From assembly GCF_013373795.3 (NCBI RefSeq), contig NZ_CP088022.1, positions 5,022,001-5,086,000 of the forward strand: 64,000 bases of DNA, read 5' to 3'. Numbering within the stretch: position 1 is the stretch's first letter; each line of letters begins with the position of its first letter. Positions 15,391 to 24,631 of this stretch are shown here, in pieces. The DNA comes from Bradyrhizobium quebecense. GTDB taxonomy: Bacteria; Pseudomonadota; Alphaproteobacteria; Rhizobiales; Xanthobacteraceae. The notes beneath the pieces are model-generated. The model searched no databases and was not told where the DNA came from. It saw only the letters and a program-made list of their open reading frames with translations. A program made the position numbers and the translations under genes.

Positions 15391-16548
15391 CTAGAATCCC
15401 GCAACGTCGAGGCCGTCGGCAAAGCCTTCGCCGAGCGCGTTGGCGAGCTCGCCGCGCGCGGTGACGTTGGCCGCCGCCTCGATGTTGTGCACGATGGTCG
15501 ACGACAGCACCCGGACCCAGAGATCGCGCATCAGGTAGACCCGCATCACCACGTTCATCGCCAGCGCAAGCGCAAGATAGCCGATGCCGAGCAGGACCAT
15601 CAGGGGAATGCTCCTGGCGAACGCCTCGGTTCTGAAGAAGTCCGCGATCGAGGAGCCGGCCATGCTCGCGGCCAGGAAGATGCAGAGCGCGAGATAGGCC
15701 GAGAACAGCGCGCCGAGCAGCACGGCCCAGCCGATCACTTTCCAGTACAGCCCGATCAGCGCGCTGCGGCGCATGGTGGATTCCAGCCTGACCCCGCCGA
15801 AGCGGATGCCCGACAGCCACCAGCGCCACTCGATCGCCTTGAACGCGGCATAGGCGAACGGGCCGAACACCGAGACCAGCGCGAACGGCATCAAGAGCCA
15901 GAGCCACCAGCCCCGTTTGAAGAAATCCCAGCCACGGCCCTCGAACGAGCCTTGCAGGTCGCCGTAATAGGAATGCCGCATCTTGTAGCGCTCGAGCGCC
16001 GCCTCGCGCCAGGGCAGCGCCAGGCCGAGCGTGATCACGACCAGCACGCCCCACAACGAGGCCTTCAGCGCATAGATCCAGCCCGAGCCGCTCATCCAGA
16101 AGCGGACGCCGCGCCACACCGTGCGGGTGAGCCGATAGCGCCGCGCGCGGTAGATCGCGAACTGGCCGAACAGGTAGAAGAAGGCGACCAGCGGCAACGA
16201 GGAGAAGGTCTGGCCGTGCTCGGCTTCGATGACGAGCAAGGCGTAGCCGAGATAGACCGGCATCAGGATCGCCAGCGCGACCAGGAAGCCGATCAGGAGC
16301 TCCTTGCCGCGGCCGGTATATTCCGGCGCATCGCCGTCGATCAGGGTGTTCGACCAGAGGTGACGGCGGATGTCGGTGGTGAGCCAGAACCGGTAGAAGC
16401 CGAGCGTGACGAGCTCGAGCCCGGCGCCGCGCGCGATCAGGCGGAAGAACTCGTTCCGGCTCCCGGAAAACGCCACCGGCATCGGCGGCGGAACCGGTTG
16501 CGGTGGCAGCTGCGGCGGCCCCGGCGGGGTCCAGCTCATGTCGTTCAC
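15391..16548 (-). CDS. YjgN-family (DUF898) multi-pass membrane protein
   Basis: 385 residues. A proline-rich cytosolic N-terminus (PPGPPQLPPQPVPPPMP) is followed by two repeats of the DUF898 unit: FSGSRNEFFRLIARG...LVTLGFYRFWLTTDIRRHLW, and further on YWKVIGWAV with the LESTMRRSALI stretch. Six or more membrane helices. The family has no known biochemical role. Its coupling to an M48 protease with 4 bp between stop and start is a recurrent arrangement and suggests a common membrane function. Confidence 0.8.
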   Translation of the reverse strand: MNDMSWTPPGPPQLPPQPVPPPMPVAFSGSRNEFFRLIARGAGLELVTLGFYRFWLTTDIRRHLWSNTLIDGDAPEYTGRGKELLIGFLVALAILMPVYLGYALLVIEAEHGQTFSSLPLVAFFYLFGQFAIYRARRYRLTRTVWRGVRFWMSGSGWIYALKASLWGVLVVITLGLALPWREAALERYKMRHSYYGDLQGSFEGRGWDFFKRGWWLWLLMPFALVSVFGPFAYAAFKAIEWRWWLSGIRFGGVRLESTMRRSALIGLYWKVIGWAVLLGALFSAYLALCIFLAASMAGSSIADFFRTEAFARSIPLMVLLGIGYLALALAMNVVMRVYLMRDLWVRVLSSTIVHNIEAAANVTARGELANALGEGFADGLDVAGF

Positions 16549-16825
16549 GGGATAGCTCCAGGACGGGACAATCTCTGCGCATCAAAAGCACAGGTTTGTC
16601 GCTGCGAGTGTGATCCAGGTTTCACAGGAGGTCGAGAGCGCGGGCCGCTTTTGGCTGGGTGGGGTTGGCTTTGCCTTAACGGGACTGCTGGAGATCGGCC
16701 GCAAGCCGAGCTGCCGCCTATTTCCTACCCGGGTCGCGCGCTTCGAACCCAAAGAGCGGATTTGCCGACTTAACCGACAAGCCGAACGGCAAAGACGCCG
16801 CCGCAAGCGCGAGGAAACCTTGGCG

Positions 16826-17185
16826 ATGAACAGATGGATCTTGGCGGCGTGCTTTCTGGCGCTCACGGCGGCTCCCGCGGCTGCCGTCGACGTGCGGCTG
16901 GATTCCTATCGCAATCCGAAGAATGAGAACTTTCGCATCTTCAATCATATGTACCTGGACGGCGTCAGGGGCGGCCTGATGGCTTCCAATGCCTGGTTGA
17001 AACGGCATGGCGGCCAATTGCTGTTCTGCATGCCCGACACCCTCGTGCTGACCAGCGAGCAGACCGAAGAGATCATGCTCAAGTCGGCCGACAAGCGGTC
17101 CGCGAAAGGCGAGATGGTGGTCGCTCTCCTGCTGCTGTGGGGCATGCAGGACACCTACCCCTGCGAAAAGCCCGGCACCCAATAG
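16826..17185 (+). CDS. Rap1a/Tai-like secreted protein
   Basis: 119 residues. Signal peptide 1-20 (ILAACFLALTAAPAAA). The mature part has the arrangement of the Rap1a/Tai immunity family: a helix with YLDGVRGGLMASNAWL, a cysteine in LLFCMPDTLVLT, a second helical segment (QTEEIMLKSADK), and a closing cysteine in MQDTYPC that would pair with the first. The family includes immunity proteins against type VI amidases, but many members are orphans of unknown role, and no effector gene lies nearby. GAGGAAA before the ATG at 16826 decides the start. Confidence 0.7.
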   Translation: MNRWILAACFLALTAAPAAAVDVRLDSYRNPKNENFRIFNHMYLDGVRGGLMASNAWLKRHGGQLLFCMPDTLVLTSEQTEEIMLKSADKRSAKGEMVVALLLLWGMQDTYPCEKPGTQ

Positions 17186-17424
17186 ACAGTCCCCGCACCG
17201 TTCGCACCTGCCGCCTAACCAAATTAAACACCGTTTCAAACAGCGTTGGTCGGCGCCTCGCCCGTCCATCGCCGGAAAAGCCCGGATTCGGCCGCTTTGA
17301 CCCGACATCAATGCGGCCAAATGCGCGTTGAGAGCCCTTGCGCAAACCGCGGAATGAGAATGTAATTCGGTAAAACATGCCGCGCCGGCGATGCCCCGGC
17401 CGCGAAACGGTTGAGGAGCCGCTC

Positions 17425-18696
17425 ATGCACGGGACCATCGATCTGGTCGACGACACCAATCTGGATGCCGCACGCGAACGCGCCAACACGCTTGCGCTCG
17501 CGGACTACGATCCCGGGCATCCCGAGCTGTTCAAGACCGATACCTTCTGGCCGTATTTCGACCGGCTGCGCCGCGAAGATCCGGTGCACTACTGCAAGGA
17601 TTCGATGTTCGGTCCGTACTGGTCGATCACCCGCTACAACGACATCATGGACATCGAGACCAACCACGCGGTGTTCTCCTCGGCCGCCTCGCTCGGCGGC
17701 ATCACCATCCGCGACGTGCCGCCGGATCTGCGCCGCGAAAGCTTCATCGCGATGGACCAGCCGCGCCATTCGGCGCAGCGCAAGACCGTGGCGCCGATGT
17801 TCACGCCGACGCACCTCGACGAGCTCGCGATCAATATCCGCAACCGCTCGACCGAGTGCCTCGACAATCTGCCGCGCGGCGAGGTGTTCGACTGGGTCGA
17901 CAAGGTCTCGATCGAGCTGACCACGCAGATGCTCGCGGTGCTGTTCGACTTCCCCTGGGAGGACCGCCGCAAGCTGACGCGCTGGTCCGACGTCGCGACC
18001 ACGCTGCCCGGCGCCGGCGGCCTCGTCGCCACCGAGGACGAGCGGCAGGCCGAATTGATGGAATGCGCGACTTATTTCGCACGGCTCTGGAAGGAACGAG
18101 CCGACCAGCCGCCGAAGAGCGACCTGCTCTCGATGATGGCGCACAGCGACGCCACGCGGAACATGGACCCGAAGAATTTCCTCGGCAACCTGATCCTGCT
18201 GATCGTCGGCGGCAACGACACCACGCGCAACACGCTGTCCGGCAGCATCTACGCGCTGAGCAAGCATCCGGAGCAATACCGCAAGCTCAAGGAGAACCCG
18301 GCGCTGATCGACAGTTTCGTGCCCGAGGTGATCCGCTGGCAGACGCCGCTAGCCCATATGCGGCGCACCGCGCTCGCCGACTTCGAGTTCCGCGGCCGCC
18401 AGATCAAGAAGGGCGACAAGGTCGTGATGTGGTACGTCTCGGGCAACCGCGACGAACAGGCGATCGAGAAGCCATACGAGTTCCTGATCGACCGCGCCCG
18501 GCCGCGCACCCACATCTCCTTCGGCTTCGGCATCCACCGTTGCGTCGGGCTGCGTCTCGCCGAGCTGCAGCTCAAGATCATCTGGGAGGAAATCCTCAAG
18601 CGCTTCGACACGATCGAGGTGGCGGAGGAGCCGCAGCGGGTGTATTCCAGCTTCATCAAGGGCTACGAGACGCTGCCCGTGCGCATTGCCGCCTGA
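17425..18696 (+). CDS. Cytochrome P450 (first of a tandem pair)
   Basis: Soluble bacterial class I P450, 423 residues. The I-helix oxygen-binding motif is GGNDTTRN, the K-helix ExxR is EVIRW, the heme loop is FGFGIHRCVG with Cys373 as thiolate ligand, and the RPRTHISFGFG stretch precedes it. The DTT signature resembles P450s of the CYP124/125/142 sterol and methyl-lipid group, but the substrate cannot be read. TTGAGGAG lies before the ATG at 17425. No ferredoxin or reductase gene is close by, so electron partners are elsewhere. It is paralogous to the next P450. Confidence 0.95.
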   Translation: MHGTIDLVDDTNLDAARERANTLALADYDPGHPELFKTDTFWPYFDRLRREDPVHYCKDSMFGPYWSITRYNDIMDIETNHAVFSSAASLGGITIRDVPPDLRRESFIAMDQPRHSAQRKTVAPMFTPTHLDELAINIRNRSTECLDNLPRGEVFDWVDKVSIELTTQMLAVLFDFPWEDRRKLTRWSDVATTLPGAGGLVATEDERQAELMECATYFARLWKERADQPPKSDLLSMMAHSDATRNMDPKNFLGNLILLIVGGNDTTRNTLSGSIYALSKHPEQYRKLKENPALIDSFVPEVIRWQTPLAHMRRTALADFEFRGRQIKKGDKVVMWYVSGNRDEQAIEKPYEFLIDRARPRTHISFGFGIHRCVGLRLAELQLKIIWEEILKRFDTIEVAEEPQRVYSSFIKGYETLPVRIAA

Positions 18697-18711
18697 CGCG
18701 TGACGATTTAA

Positions 18712-18840
18712 CTCCCTCTCCCGCTTGCGGGGGGTTGGGGTGGGGGTGTCGCGGCAAGTGACACTCTTCGTATGGAGAAAGCCCCCACCCGGATCGCATC
18801 TTCGATGCAATCCGACCTCCCCCGCAAGCGGGAGAGGTGG
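18712..18840. repeat. Interspersed palindromic repeat, CTCCCGCTTGCGGGGG family, copy 1
   Basis: Outer arms CCTCTCCCGCTTGCGGGGG and CCCCCGCAAGCGGGAGAGG, middle arms GGGTGGGGG/CCCCCACCC, and an inner hairpin (GGATCGCATC, TTC, GATGCAATCC). The transcript would fold as a branched, tRNA-like three-stem structure. It lies between the two P450 genes. Related copies are at 34,195 and 43,525. Confidence 0.8.
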
Positions 18841-18870
18841 AAGTCAGAAAATTCACTGGAGCCAGCTGAG

Positions 18871-20145
18871 ATGAACGTCCAGACCGCCATCCGTGCCGAC
18901 CGGGCCGAGCTGCTGCGCCAGGCGCGCGAGGAAGCCTATGCGACGCCCCTCAGGGATTTTCACCCCGGCGCGCCAAAACTATTTCAGAACGACACGTTGT
19001 GGCCGTGGTTCGAGCGGCTGCGCAAGGAAGAGCCGGTGCACTATTGCACCAATGCGCCGATCGAGCCCTATTGGTCGGTCGTGAAGTACAACGACATCAT
19101 GCATGTCGACACCAGCCACGGCATCTTCTCCTCCGACTCCACGCTCGGCGGCATCTCGATCCGCGACGTGCCGCCCGGCTACGACTATCCTAGCTTCATC
19201 GCGATGGACCAGCCCAAGCACGCCCATCAGCGCAAGACCGTGTCGCCGATGTTCACGCCGACGCATCTCGACGAGCTGGCGAAGCTGATCCGCCAGCGTT
19301 CGGCGAGCGTGCTCGACAATCTGCCGCGCAACGAGACCTTCAATTTCGTCGAGCGCGTCTCGATCGAGTTGACCACCCAGATGCTGGCGACGCTGTTTGA
19401 CTTCCCCTGGGAAGAGCGACGCAAGCTGACGCGCTGGTCCGACGTCTCGACCGCGCTGCCGAAGAGCGGCATCGTCGACTCGCCGGAACAGCGGCGGCAG
19501 GAAATGGACGAGTGCTACGCCTATTTCTCAAAGCTGTGGAATGAGCGCGTCAACGCGGCGCCGAGGAACGACCTGCTGTCGATGATGGCGCACAGCGACG
19601 CCACGCGGCACATGGACCCCGACAATCTGATGGGCAACATCATCCTGCTCATCGTCGGCGGCAACGACACCACGCGCAACACTATGAGCGGCTCGGTGCT
19701 GGCGCTGCATGAGCATCCCGACCAGTTCAGGAAGCTGAAGGAGAATCCCGCGCTGATCGACACCATGGTGCCGGAGGTGATCCGGTGGCAGACGCCGCTC
19801 GCGCATATGCGGCGCACAGCCCTTCAGGACACCGAGGTCGGCGGCAAGACGATCAGGAAGGGCGACCGCGTCGTGATGTGGTACGTCTCCGGCAACCGCG
19901 ACGACGAGGTGATCGACCGCCCCGACGAGTTCATCATCGATCGCGCCCGGCCGCGCATCCATCTGTCGTTCGGCTTCGGTATCCATCGCTGCGTCGGCAT
20001 GCGGCTTGCCGAGCTGCAGCTCAAGATCGTCTGGCAGGAGATGCTGAAGCGCTTCGATCGCATCGAGGTGGTCGGCGAACCGAAGCGGGTCTATTCCAGC
20101 TTCGTGCGCGGCATCGAGAACCTGCCGGTACGGATCCCGGGCTGA
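18871..20145 (+). CDS. Cytochrome P450 (second of a tandem pair)
   Basis: 424 residues, the same architecture as the preceding P450: I-helix GGNDTTRN, K-helix EVIRW, heme loop FGFGIHRCVG with Cys374. The two proteins share long identical blocks (LDNLPR, RRKLTRWSDV, DLLSMMAHSDATR), about two thirds or more identical by eye, so they arose by duplication. They differ mostly in the N-terminal 60 residues and in the region before the I helix, where substrate contacts lie. The ATG at 18871 after GCTGAG is preferred; an upstream frame runs into the repeat. Substrate unknown. Confidence 0.95.
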   Translation: MNVQTAIRADRAELLRQAREEAYATPLRDFHPGAPKLFQNDTLWPWFERLRKEEPVHYCTNAPIEPYWSVVKYNDIMHVDTSHGIFSSDSTLGGISIRDVPPGYDYPSFIAMDQPKHAHQRKTVSPMFTPTHLDELAKLIRQRSASVLDNLPRNETFNFVERVSIELTTQMLATLFDFPWEERRKLTRWSDVSTALPKSGIVDSPEQRRQEMDECYAYFSKLWNERVNAAPRNDLLSMMAHSDATRHMDPDNLMGNIILLIVGGNDTTRNTMSGSVLALHEHPDQFRKLKENPALIDTMVPEVIRWQTPLAHMRRTALQDTEVGGKTIRKGDRVVMWYVSGNRDDEVIDRPDEFIIDRARPRIHLSFGFGIHRCVGMRLAELQLKIVWQEMLKRFDRIEVVGEPKRVYSSFVRGIENLPVRIPG

Positions 20146-20207
20146 GCCTCGAGCCGTTGCGGCGCGCTGTCCGGCAGCATCTTGCAGTTTGGGCCAGTTG
20201 ACGGAAC

Positions 20208-22043
20208 ATGAACCGAAAAGAACGGCGTGCGGCCGGTAAGCGACGGGACGAGTCCGCCGGAAACGCACCCGCTTTCGGCTCCGCAGGCATCGGCATCGCC
20301 GATCTCGCCGCCGGGGCCAGCCGCTTCTACGGGATGCGCCGCTTCAACGAAGCGCAGGAGATCTGCCGGCGGATTCTCGCGCGCGAACCTGGCCATGTGC
20401 AGAGCCTAAATCTGCTCGGCCTGATGGCGCAGGCCGCGGGTGATCACCGATCAGCCGTGAAGACGTTCGCGAAGGCGATTGCCTCCGACGCGGTCAACGC
20501 CGCCTGCCATTACAACGCCGGCAATTCGTACCAGGCACTGGACAATCGCGCCAAGGCCGTCGCGCATTTCAGCAAGGCGCTCGCGCTCGGCATGGATGCG
20601 AAGGCCGTCGGCTTCATCATGCAGAGCCCAACCGTCACCGCCTATATCGGGCGGATTGCCGGCAAATGGCCGCTGCCGGTCACGAGCGCCGAATTGTTCG
20701 GCACTGACAGTGTCGCCCGGCTTGCGCGCGACCTGTTCCTGTGCGCCGCGCTGGAAGCGACGACGCTGGCAAGCATGCAACTCGAGGTGCTGCTCGGCTA
20801 TGCACGGGCCGCGCTGCTGCGGCGCGCGAGCGATCAGGACGCAGCGGACGACGAGATCGTCGGCTTTGCCTGCGCGCTCGCCCGGCAATGCTTCATCAAC
20901 GAATATGCCTACGGACAAAGCCAGGCGGAAGGCGAACTCGCCGGCGCATTGCGCGATCGATTGCTGCAAGACCTCGCATCGGCGGCCGCGATCGCGCCGA
21001 TCACGCTGGCGGTGGTGGCGGCCTATTTTCCGCTTCATGCCCTGCTTGGGACGGAAGCGCTGCTGCGGCGGGACTGGCCCAAGGCCGTAGCCGGCCTGTT
21101 AAAGGTACAGCTTCGTGAGCCGCGCGAGGAAATGGCAGAGCGCAGCGCCATTGCGACGCTCACCCCGATCAAGAACGACGTATCCGTCGAAGTGATGCGC
21201 CAATACGAGGAAAATCCCTACCCGCGCTGGACCATCAACCCGCTGACGGCATTCGCGGCCGACCGAGCGCGGGGACGAACCGTCGCGACCACAGAACAGC
21301 AAGCCAAGCTGGACATCCTGATCGCGGGTTGCGGCACCGGCTCGCACGCGATCCAGATCGCGCAGGTCTACCCGAATGCCCGCGTGCTCGCGGTCGACAT
21401 CAGCATGACCAGCCTTGCTTATGCGCGCCGCAAGACGCGGGAGCTGGGCTTGCACAACATCGAATATGCGCCGGCGGATATCCTGGAATTGGGCGCGATC
21501 GGTCGCACCTTCGACAGCATCGAGTCGGTCGGCGTGCTGCACCATCTGGCCGAGCCTTTTGCCGGCTGGCGCGTACTGGTCTCGCTGCTGCGGCCGGGCG
21601 GCACGATGCGCATCGGCCTCTACAGCGACCTGGCCCGCCGCGTCATCGTGGAGGCCCGCGCCCGCATCGCCGCGCGCAATTATCGCACCACCGCCGACGA
21701 CATCAGACGGTGCCGCCAGGACATTTTTCGCGAAGCCGAACAATGGAAGCCGCTGATCGGCGCCAAGGATTTCTACAGCATGAGCGGCTGCCGCGATCTG
21801 CTGTTCAATGTCATGGAACACCGCCTGACGATTCCCGAGATCGCGGCATTCCTGAACGAGCACGGCCTGTCGTTCGGGGGTTTCGAGCCGTTTGACGATC
21901 CGGCGGTGCTCGACCAATTCCGCAAACAGTTTCCGGGCACGGCCGACGAGACCAACCTGGAGCAGTGGCACCGCTTCGAGGTCGAGCACCCCGAGACGTT
22001 CTGGGACATGTACGTCTTCACGGTCGGCAAGAACGTGCGCTGA
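20208..22043 (+). CDS. TPR-repeat protein with C-terminal SAM-dependent methyltransferase domain
   Basis: 611 residues. The N-terminal basic tail (NRKERRAAGKRR) is followed by tetratricopeptide helices (about 40-130, such as RFNEAQEICRRILAREPGHVQSLNLLGLMAQAAGDHRSA read in parts). A helical middle part leads to a class I methyltransferase from about 355, with the SAM-binding motif ILIAGCGTGSHA, the acidic loop LAVDIS and the SVGVLHHL motif. The NPYPRW segment before it is typical of this TPR-MT family. Substrate unknown; TPR helices usually hold a protein partner. It follows P450-2 by 62 bp and could share transcription. Confidence 0.85.
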   Translation: MNRKERRAAGKRRDESAGNAPAFGSAGIGIADLAAGASRFYGMRRFNEAQEICRRILAREPGHVQSLNLLGLMAQAAGDHRSAVKTFAKAIASDAVNAACHYNAGNSYQALDNRAKAVAHFSKALALGMDAKAVGFIMQSPTVTAYIGRIAGKWPLPVTSAELFGTDSVARLARDLFLCAALEATTLASMQLEVLLGYARAALLRRASDQDAADDEIVGFACALARQCFINEYAYGQSQAEGELAGALRDRLLQDLASAAAIAPITLAVVAAYFPLHALLGTEALLRRDWPKAVAGLLKVQLREPREEMAERSAIATLTPIKNDVSVEVMRQYEENPYPRWTINPLTAFAADRARGRTVATTEQQAKLDILIAGCGTGSHAIQIAQVYPNARVLAVDISMTSLAYARRKTRELGLHNIEYAPADILELGAIGRTFDSIESVGVLHHLAEPFAGWRVLVSLLRPGGTMRIGLYSDLARRVIVEARARIAARNYRTTADDIRRCRQDIFREAEQWKPLIGAKDFYSMSGCRDLLFNVMEHRLTIPEIAAFLNEHGLSFGGFEPFDDPAVLDQFRKQFPGTADETNLEQWHRFEVEHPETFWDMYVFTVGKNVR

Positions 22044-22074
22044 ATCGTTTCGGCTCGACCGGACCAAGGCTCGA

Positions 22075-22746
22075 TCATGCCCCGGTCGGATTGAAAACGG
22101 GGCTGGTTCGCTGCCGCGCGATCCGCCCACCGCGCTGGGCAAGGTCGCGCAACTGAACGAACATCATCGCCGTCATCAATGCGTCGTCGAACGCATCGTG
22201 CTGATTGAGCGAAGGAATGCAGAGGTCCTTGAGGATTGCCGAGAACGAGAGATCAATCGACGTGTTCGGTGGCGCGTCGGCGTATTTGCGCTCGTAGTAG
22301 AGCCGTGAGACTTCTATCCGCTCGTTCGGCAGTTCGATGCCCACCAGCGGAAGGATGTACTTGTCCAGCATGGCGACGTCGAAGTCGACGTAATAGCCAA
22401 TCAGGGGACGCGAACCGATGAAGCGCAGAAAACTCGGCAGCACCTTCCAGACGATTGGCGCAGCCTCGACATCGGCCTGACGCAAACGGTGGATCTTGAT
22501 CGCCTCCGTCTTCATCTCGCTGTCGGGGTGCACGACTGCTCCGAAATGCTCGCTGGTCAGGATCCGATTGCCGCGGATCTTGATGGCGGCAATGGTGACA
22601 ACGTCGTCTGTCCGCACGTTGAGCCCGGTCGTCTCGCAGTCAATGACGACGAGGTCGTCGTCCGGGGGACGATCGAACATGAAGCGGTACGACTGATCGC
22701 TCAGGGTCGCCCGATGGAGCAATCGCTTGATCGCACGCGGAAGCAT
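22075..22746 (-). CDS. 3'-5' exonuclease, DnaQ-like DEDDh family
   Basis: 223 residues. The exonuclease I box has Asp36 and Glu38 (VVIDCETTGL), exonuclease II has Asp in GYYVDFDVAMLD, and exonuclease III has His-x4-Asp in HDAFDDALMTA. All DEDDh residues are present. It starts right at the stop of the DUF294 gene, so it is translated as part of the same operon. This exonuclease/DUF294/symporter set recurs in bacteria; the functional link is not understood. A second-messenger or RNA degradation role is possible. Confidence 0.9.
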   Translation of the reverse strand: MLPRAIKRLLHRATLSDQSYRFMFDRPPDDDLVVIDCETTGLNVRTDDVVTIAAIKIRGNRILTSEHFGAVVHPDSEMKTEAIKIHRLRQADVEAAPIVWKVLPSFLRFIGSRPLIGYYVDFDVAMLDKYILPLVGIELPNERIEVSRLYYERKYADAPPNTSIDLSFSAILKDLCIPSLNQHDAFDDALMTAMMFVQLRDLAQRGGRIARQRTSPVFNPTGA

Positions 22747-24549
22747 TCAGAATATCGCCAGCTTGAAGTGGTGACGAATAATTTCACGAAACTGTTTCAC
22801 CACCTGAAGCGCGTCGCGCAGCAGATGGCGTTCCATGCTGGACAAATGCGCCGGTCTCACCAGAGTGCCCGACGTGCCGGCAGACGCGGCCAGCTGTTCG
22901 TCGAGCCGAAGCATCAGCATGAATCGGAAGGCCTGCTTCAGGTCGCGTCCAAATTCGGTACGCAATATGCCCAGGTCGCACAGCCGGGATATCCGCTTGT
23001 CGGTGGAGGTCTCGTGCAGACCCTGCTCGAGCGCGAGGCTGCGAACGCCGTGGACGATGGGAAAGATGCCGCCTTTCTTGAGGTCGAGCGCGTCCCCGCT
23101 ACCCTCCGACGTGATCAGGTTGTTGAACAGGCCAATGGGCGTTGCGAAAGCATCAATCGCGCGCGCGAAATGGGCCAGAAAGGCCTGCTCGCCCCGCACC
23201 AGGTCGATCAGCTCCGCTTTGGCGCGGTCCAGCAGCTGCACATCGCCGGCGATCGCTTGCGCGTCATAGATGATGGCCACATTCATGTGCGCGGCCTCGT
23301 CGGGGAGCGCAACCCATCGACGGAAATCCGCAAGGTAGTCAGCAAGCGGCTTGGACCATGCCGGATTGCTTACCATGACGTTGCCGGGACAGGGCGGAAA
23401 ACCGAAACCCTGCAGCGCACCGGAGAACGCGCTCCGGAACGATTGAAGAGTCTCGACGTCGACAGGGGCGGACAGGATGAGGCCGTTGTCCTGATCGGTG
23501 CGCATGGTCTGCTCGCCGCGCCCCTCGCTGCCCATCACGATCAGGCAGCCGCCGCTGCGCATGTTGGCCGGCGCAACCATTTCAAACAATCGGGACAGCA
23601 GGCGTCTGTTGAGGTCGGAGACGATCTCGGCGATCACTTCCACCTTGACGCCTTGTCGCCGCAGGACCCGTGTTTGAGCTTCGATCTCGCGTGCCGCGAT
23701 GGCCAGATCCTGCTGGCTCGAAGCTCGATCGATGCGGCCGGCGGTAACCTGGGCGCTTCCTGCCAGAAATCCCAGCAGGTCGATCTCCTCCAGAATGCCG
23801 ACGAACCGTTCGCCGTCCTTCACCGCAAGCCGCCGCTTGTTGTGTTTCGTCATGAGCAGGAGCGCCGAGGACACGAAATCGGTGCGTTGGACCGACACGA
23901 TGTCGAAGTTCGCGAGCAGACCAATCGGCATCTCGATGGACTCGCGTCGCAGCACCACCGCCTTCGACAGGCTCATGCCCGTGATGATGCCGACCCGCTC
24001 ACCGTCGCGGACAAACAGCGCATTGCTGTCGATCCGGCGCATCAGGCGACCGGCGGTCTCGATCGTATCCTCTGCAACCAGAAACGCCGGAGGGTGCAGG
24101 AAAAGCTCGCCTACCTTGGCATACATCAGCGAACCGAAACGTTCCGCCTCCTCGTCATTGGCGAGTTCGTCCAGCTTCCGCGAGATCTCGCGGTAGAAGA
24201 ATGCGGCAAAGCGCGGGTTCGCCTTGATCAGGTCGAGCGCAACCTTCCTGGGAATGGTGTAACAGAGCGTCTCATCGCGTGCCAGAAACGCGTGCCCGTT
24301 CTGGTCGTGGACGAGCGCGCGGCTGTCGAAAGTGTCCTTGTGGCCGAGCAGGGCCACCAACCCGGCTTCGTCCCGCTCCTCGACCGTGCCTTTGATGATG
24401 ACATGGAGCGCATCCGCGGGCGCGCCCTTGCCGAGGATCACGTCGCCGGGACGGAAATATGCCACATCCAGCGAAGCCCGCAGCGTCTCGGCCTCGCCCG
24501 GCGTCAGGCGATCGAACGGTGCATTGCTGATGTCGAACGCCTTGGGCAT
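22747..24549 (-). CDS. cNMP-binding / CBS / DUF294 nucleotidyltransferase-like protein
   Basis: 600 residues. Domains in order: a cyclic-nucleotide-binding domain (about 12-115, FRPGDVILGKG and later RDETLCYTI), a CBS pair (about 155-275, DSNALFVRDGERVGIITG and KRRLAVKDGERFVGIL), the DUF294 nucleotidyltransferase-like domain with GSEGRGEQ and TDQDNGLI near 335-355, and a helical C-terminal domain. The NT motif is the GlnD-like GSxxRxEQ...D form and looks intact. It probably senses nucleotide levels; a uridylyl- or adenylyltransferase target is unknown. Position next to the symporter suggests control of acetate or carboxylate uptake. Confidence 0.85.
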   Translation of the reverse strand: MPKAFDISNAPFDRLTPGEAETLRASLDVAYFRPGDVILGKGAPADALHVIIKGTVEERDEAGLVALLGHKDTFDSRALVHDQNGHAFLARDETLCYTIPRKVALDLIKANPRFAAFFYREISRKLDELANDEEAERFGSLMYAKVGELFLHPPAFLVAEDTIETAGRLMRRIDSNALFVRDGERVGIITGMSLSKAVVLRRESIEMPIGLLANFDIVSVQRTDFVSSALLLMTKHNKRRLAVKDGERFVGILEEIDLLGFLAGSAQVTAGRIDRASSQQDLAIAAREIEAQTRVLRRQGVKVEVIAEIVSDLNRRLLSRLFEMVAPANMRSGGCLIVMGSEGRGEQTMRTDQDNGLILSAPVDVETLQSFRSAFSGALQGFGFPPCPGNVMVSNPAWSKPLADYLADFRRWVALPDEAAHMNVAIIYDAQAIAGDVQLLDRAKAELIDLVRGEQAFLAHFARAIDAFATPIGLFNNLITSEGSGDALDLKKGGIFPIVHGVRSLALEQGLHETSTDKRISRLCDLGILRTEFGRDLKQAFRFMLMLRLDEQLAASAGTSGTLVRPAHLSSMERHLLRDALQVVKQFREIIRHHFKLAIF

Positions 24550-24581
24550 GTCGGTTTTGATGGCCAGTTGAGCGAGGTACC

Positions 24582-24602
24582 GGCTGGGTCGTGAACCCAG
24601 CC
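24582..24602 (-). promoter_or_regulatory. Hairpin between the symporter and DUF294 genes
   Basis: GGCTGGGT and ACCCAGCC form a perfect 8-bp stem with a 5-nt loop in the 82-bp gap between the two cistrons. No T-run follows, so it may cut or stabilise the transcript and set different levels for the symporter and the downstream genes. Confidence 0.5.
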
Positions 24603-24631
24603 GGGACCCAAGGGGCTATCCTGAAGGCCTC

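Noticed and set aside
14758..16773. 671-codon plus-strand frame over the M48/YjgN genes
   Set aside because: Low-complexity composition (Asp/Arg/Gln/Ala), no family, and fully antisense to a real operon.
22489..24594. 701-codon plus-strand frame opposite the DUF294 gene
   Set aside because: Shadow frame; the minus strand has cNMP, CBS and NT motifs in order.
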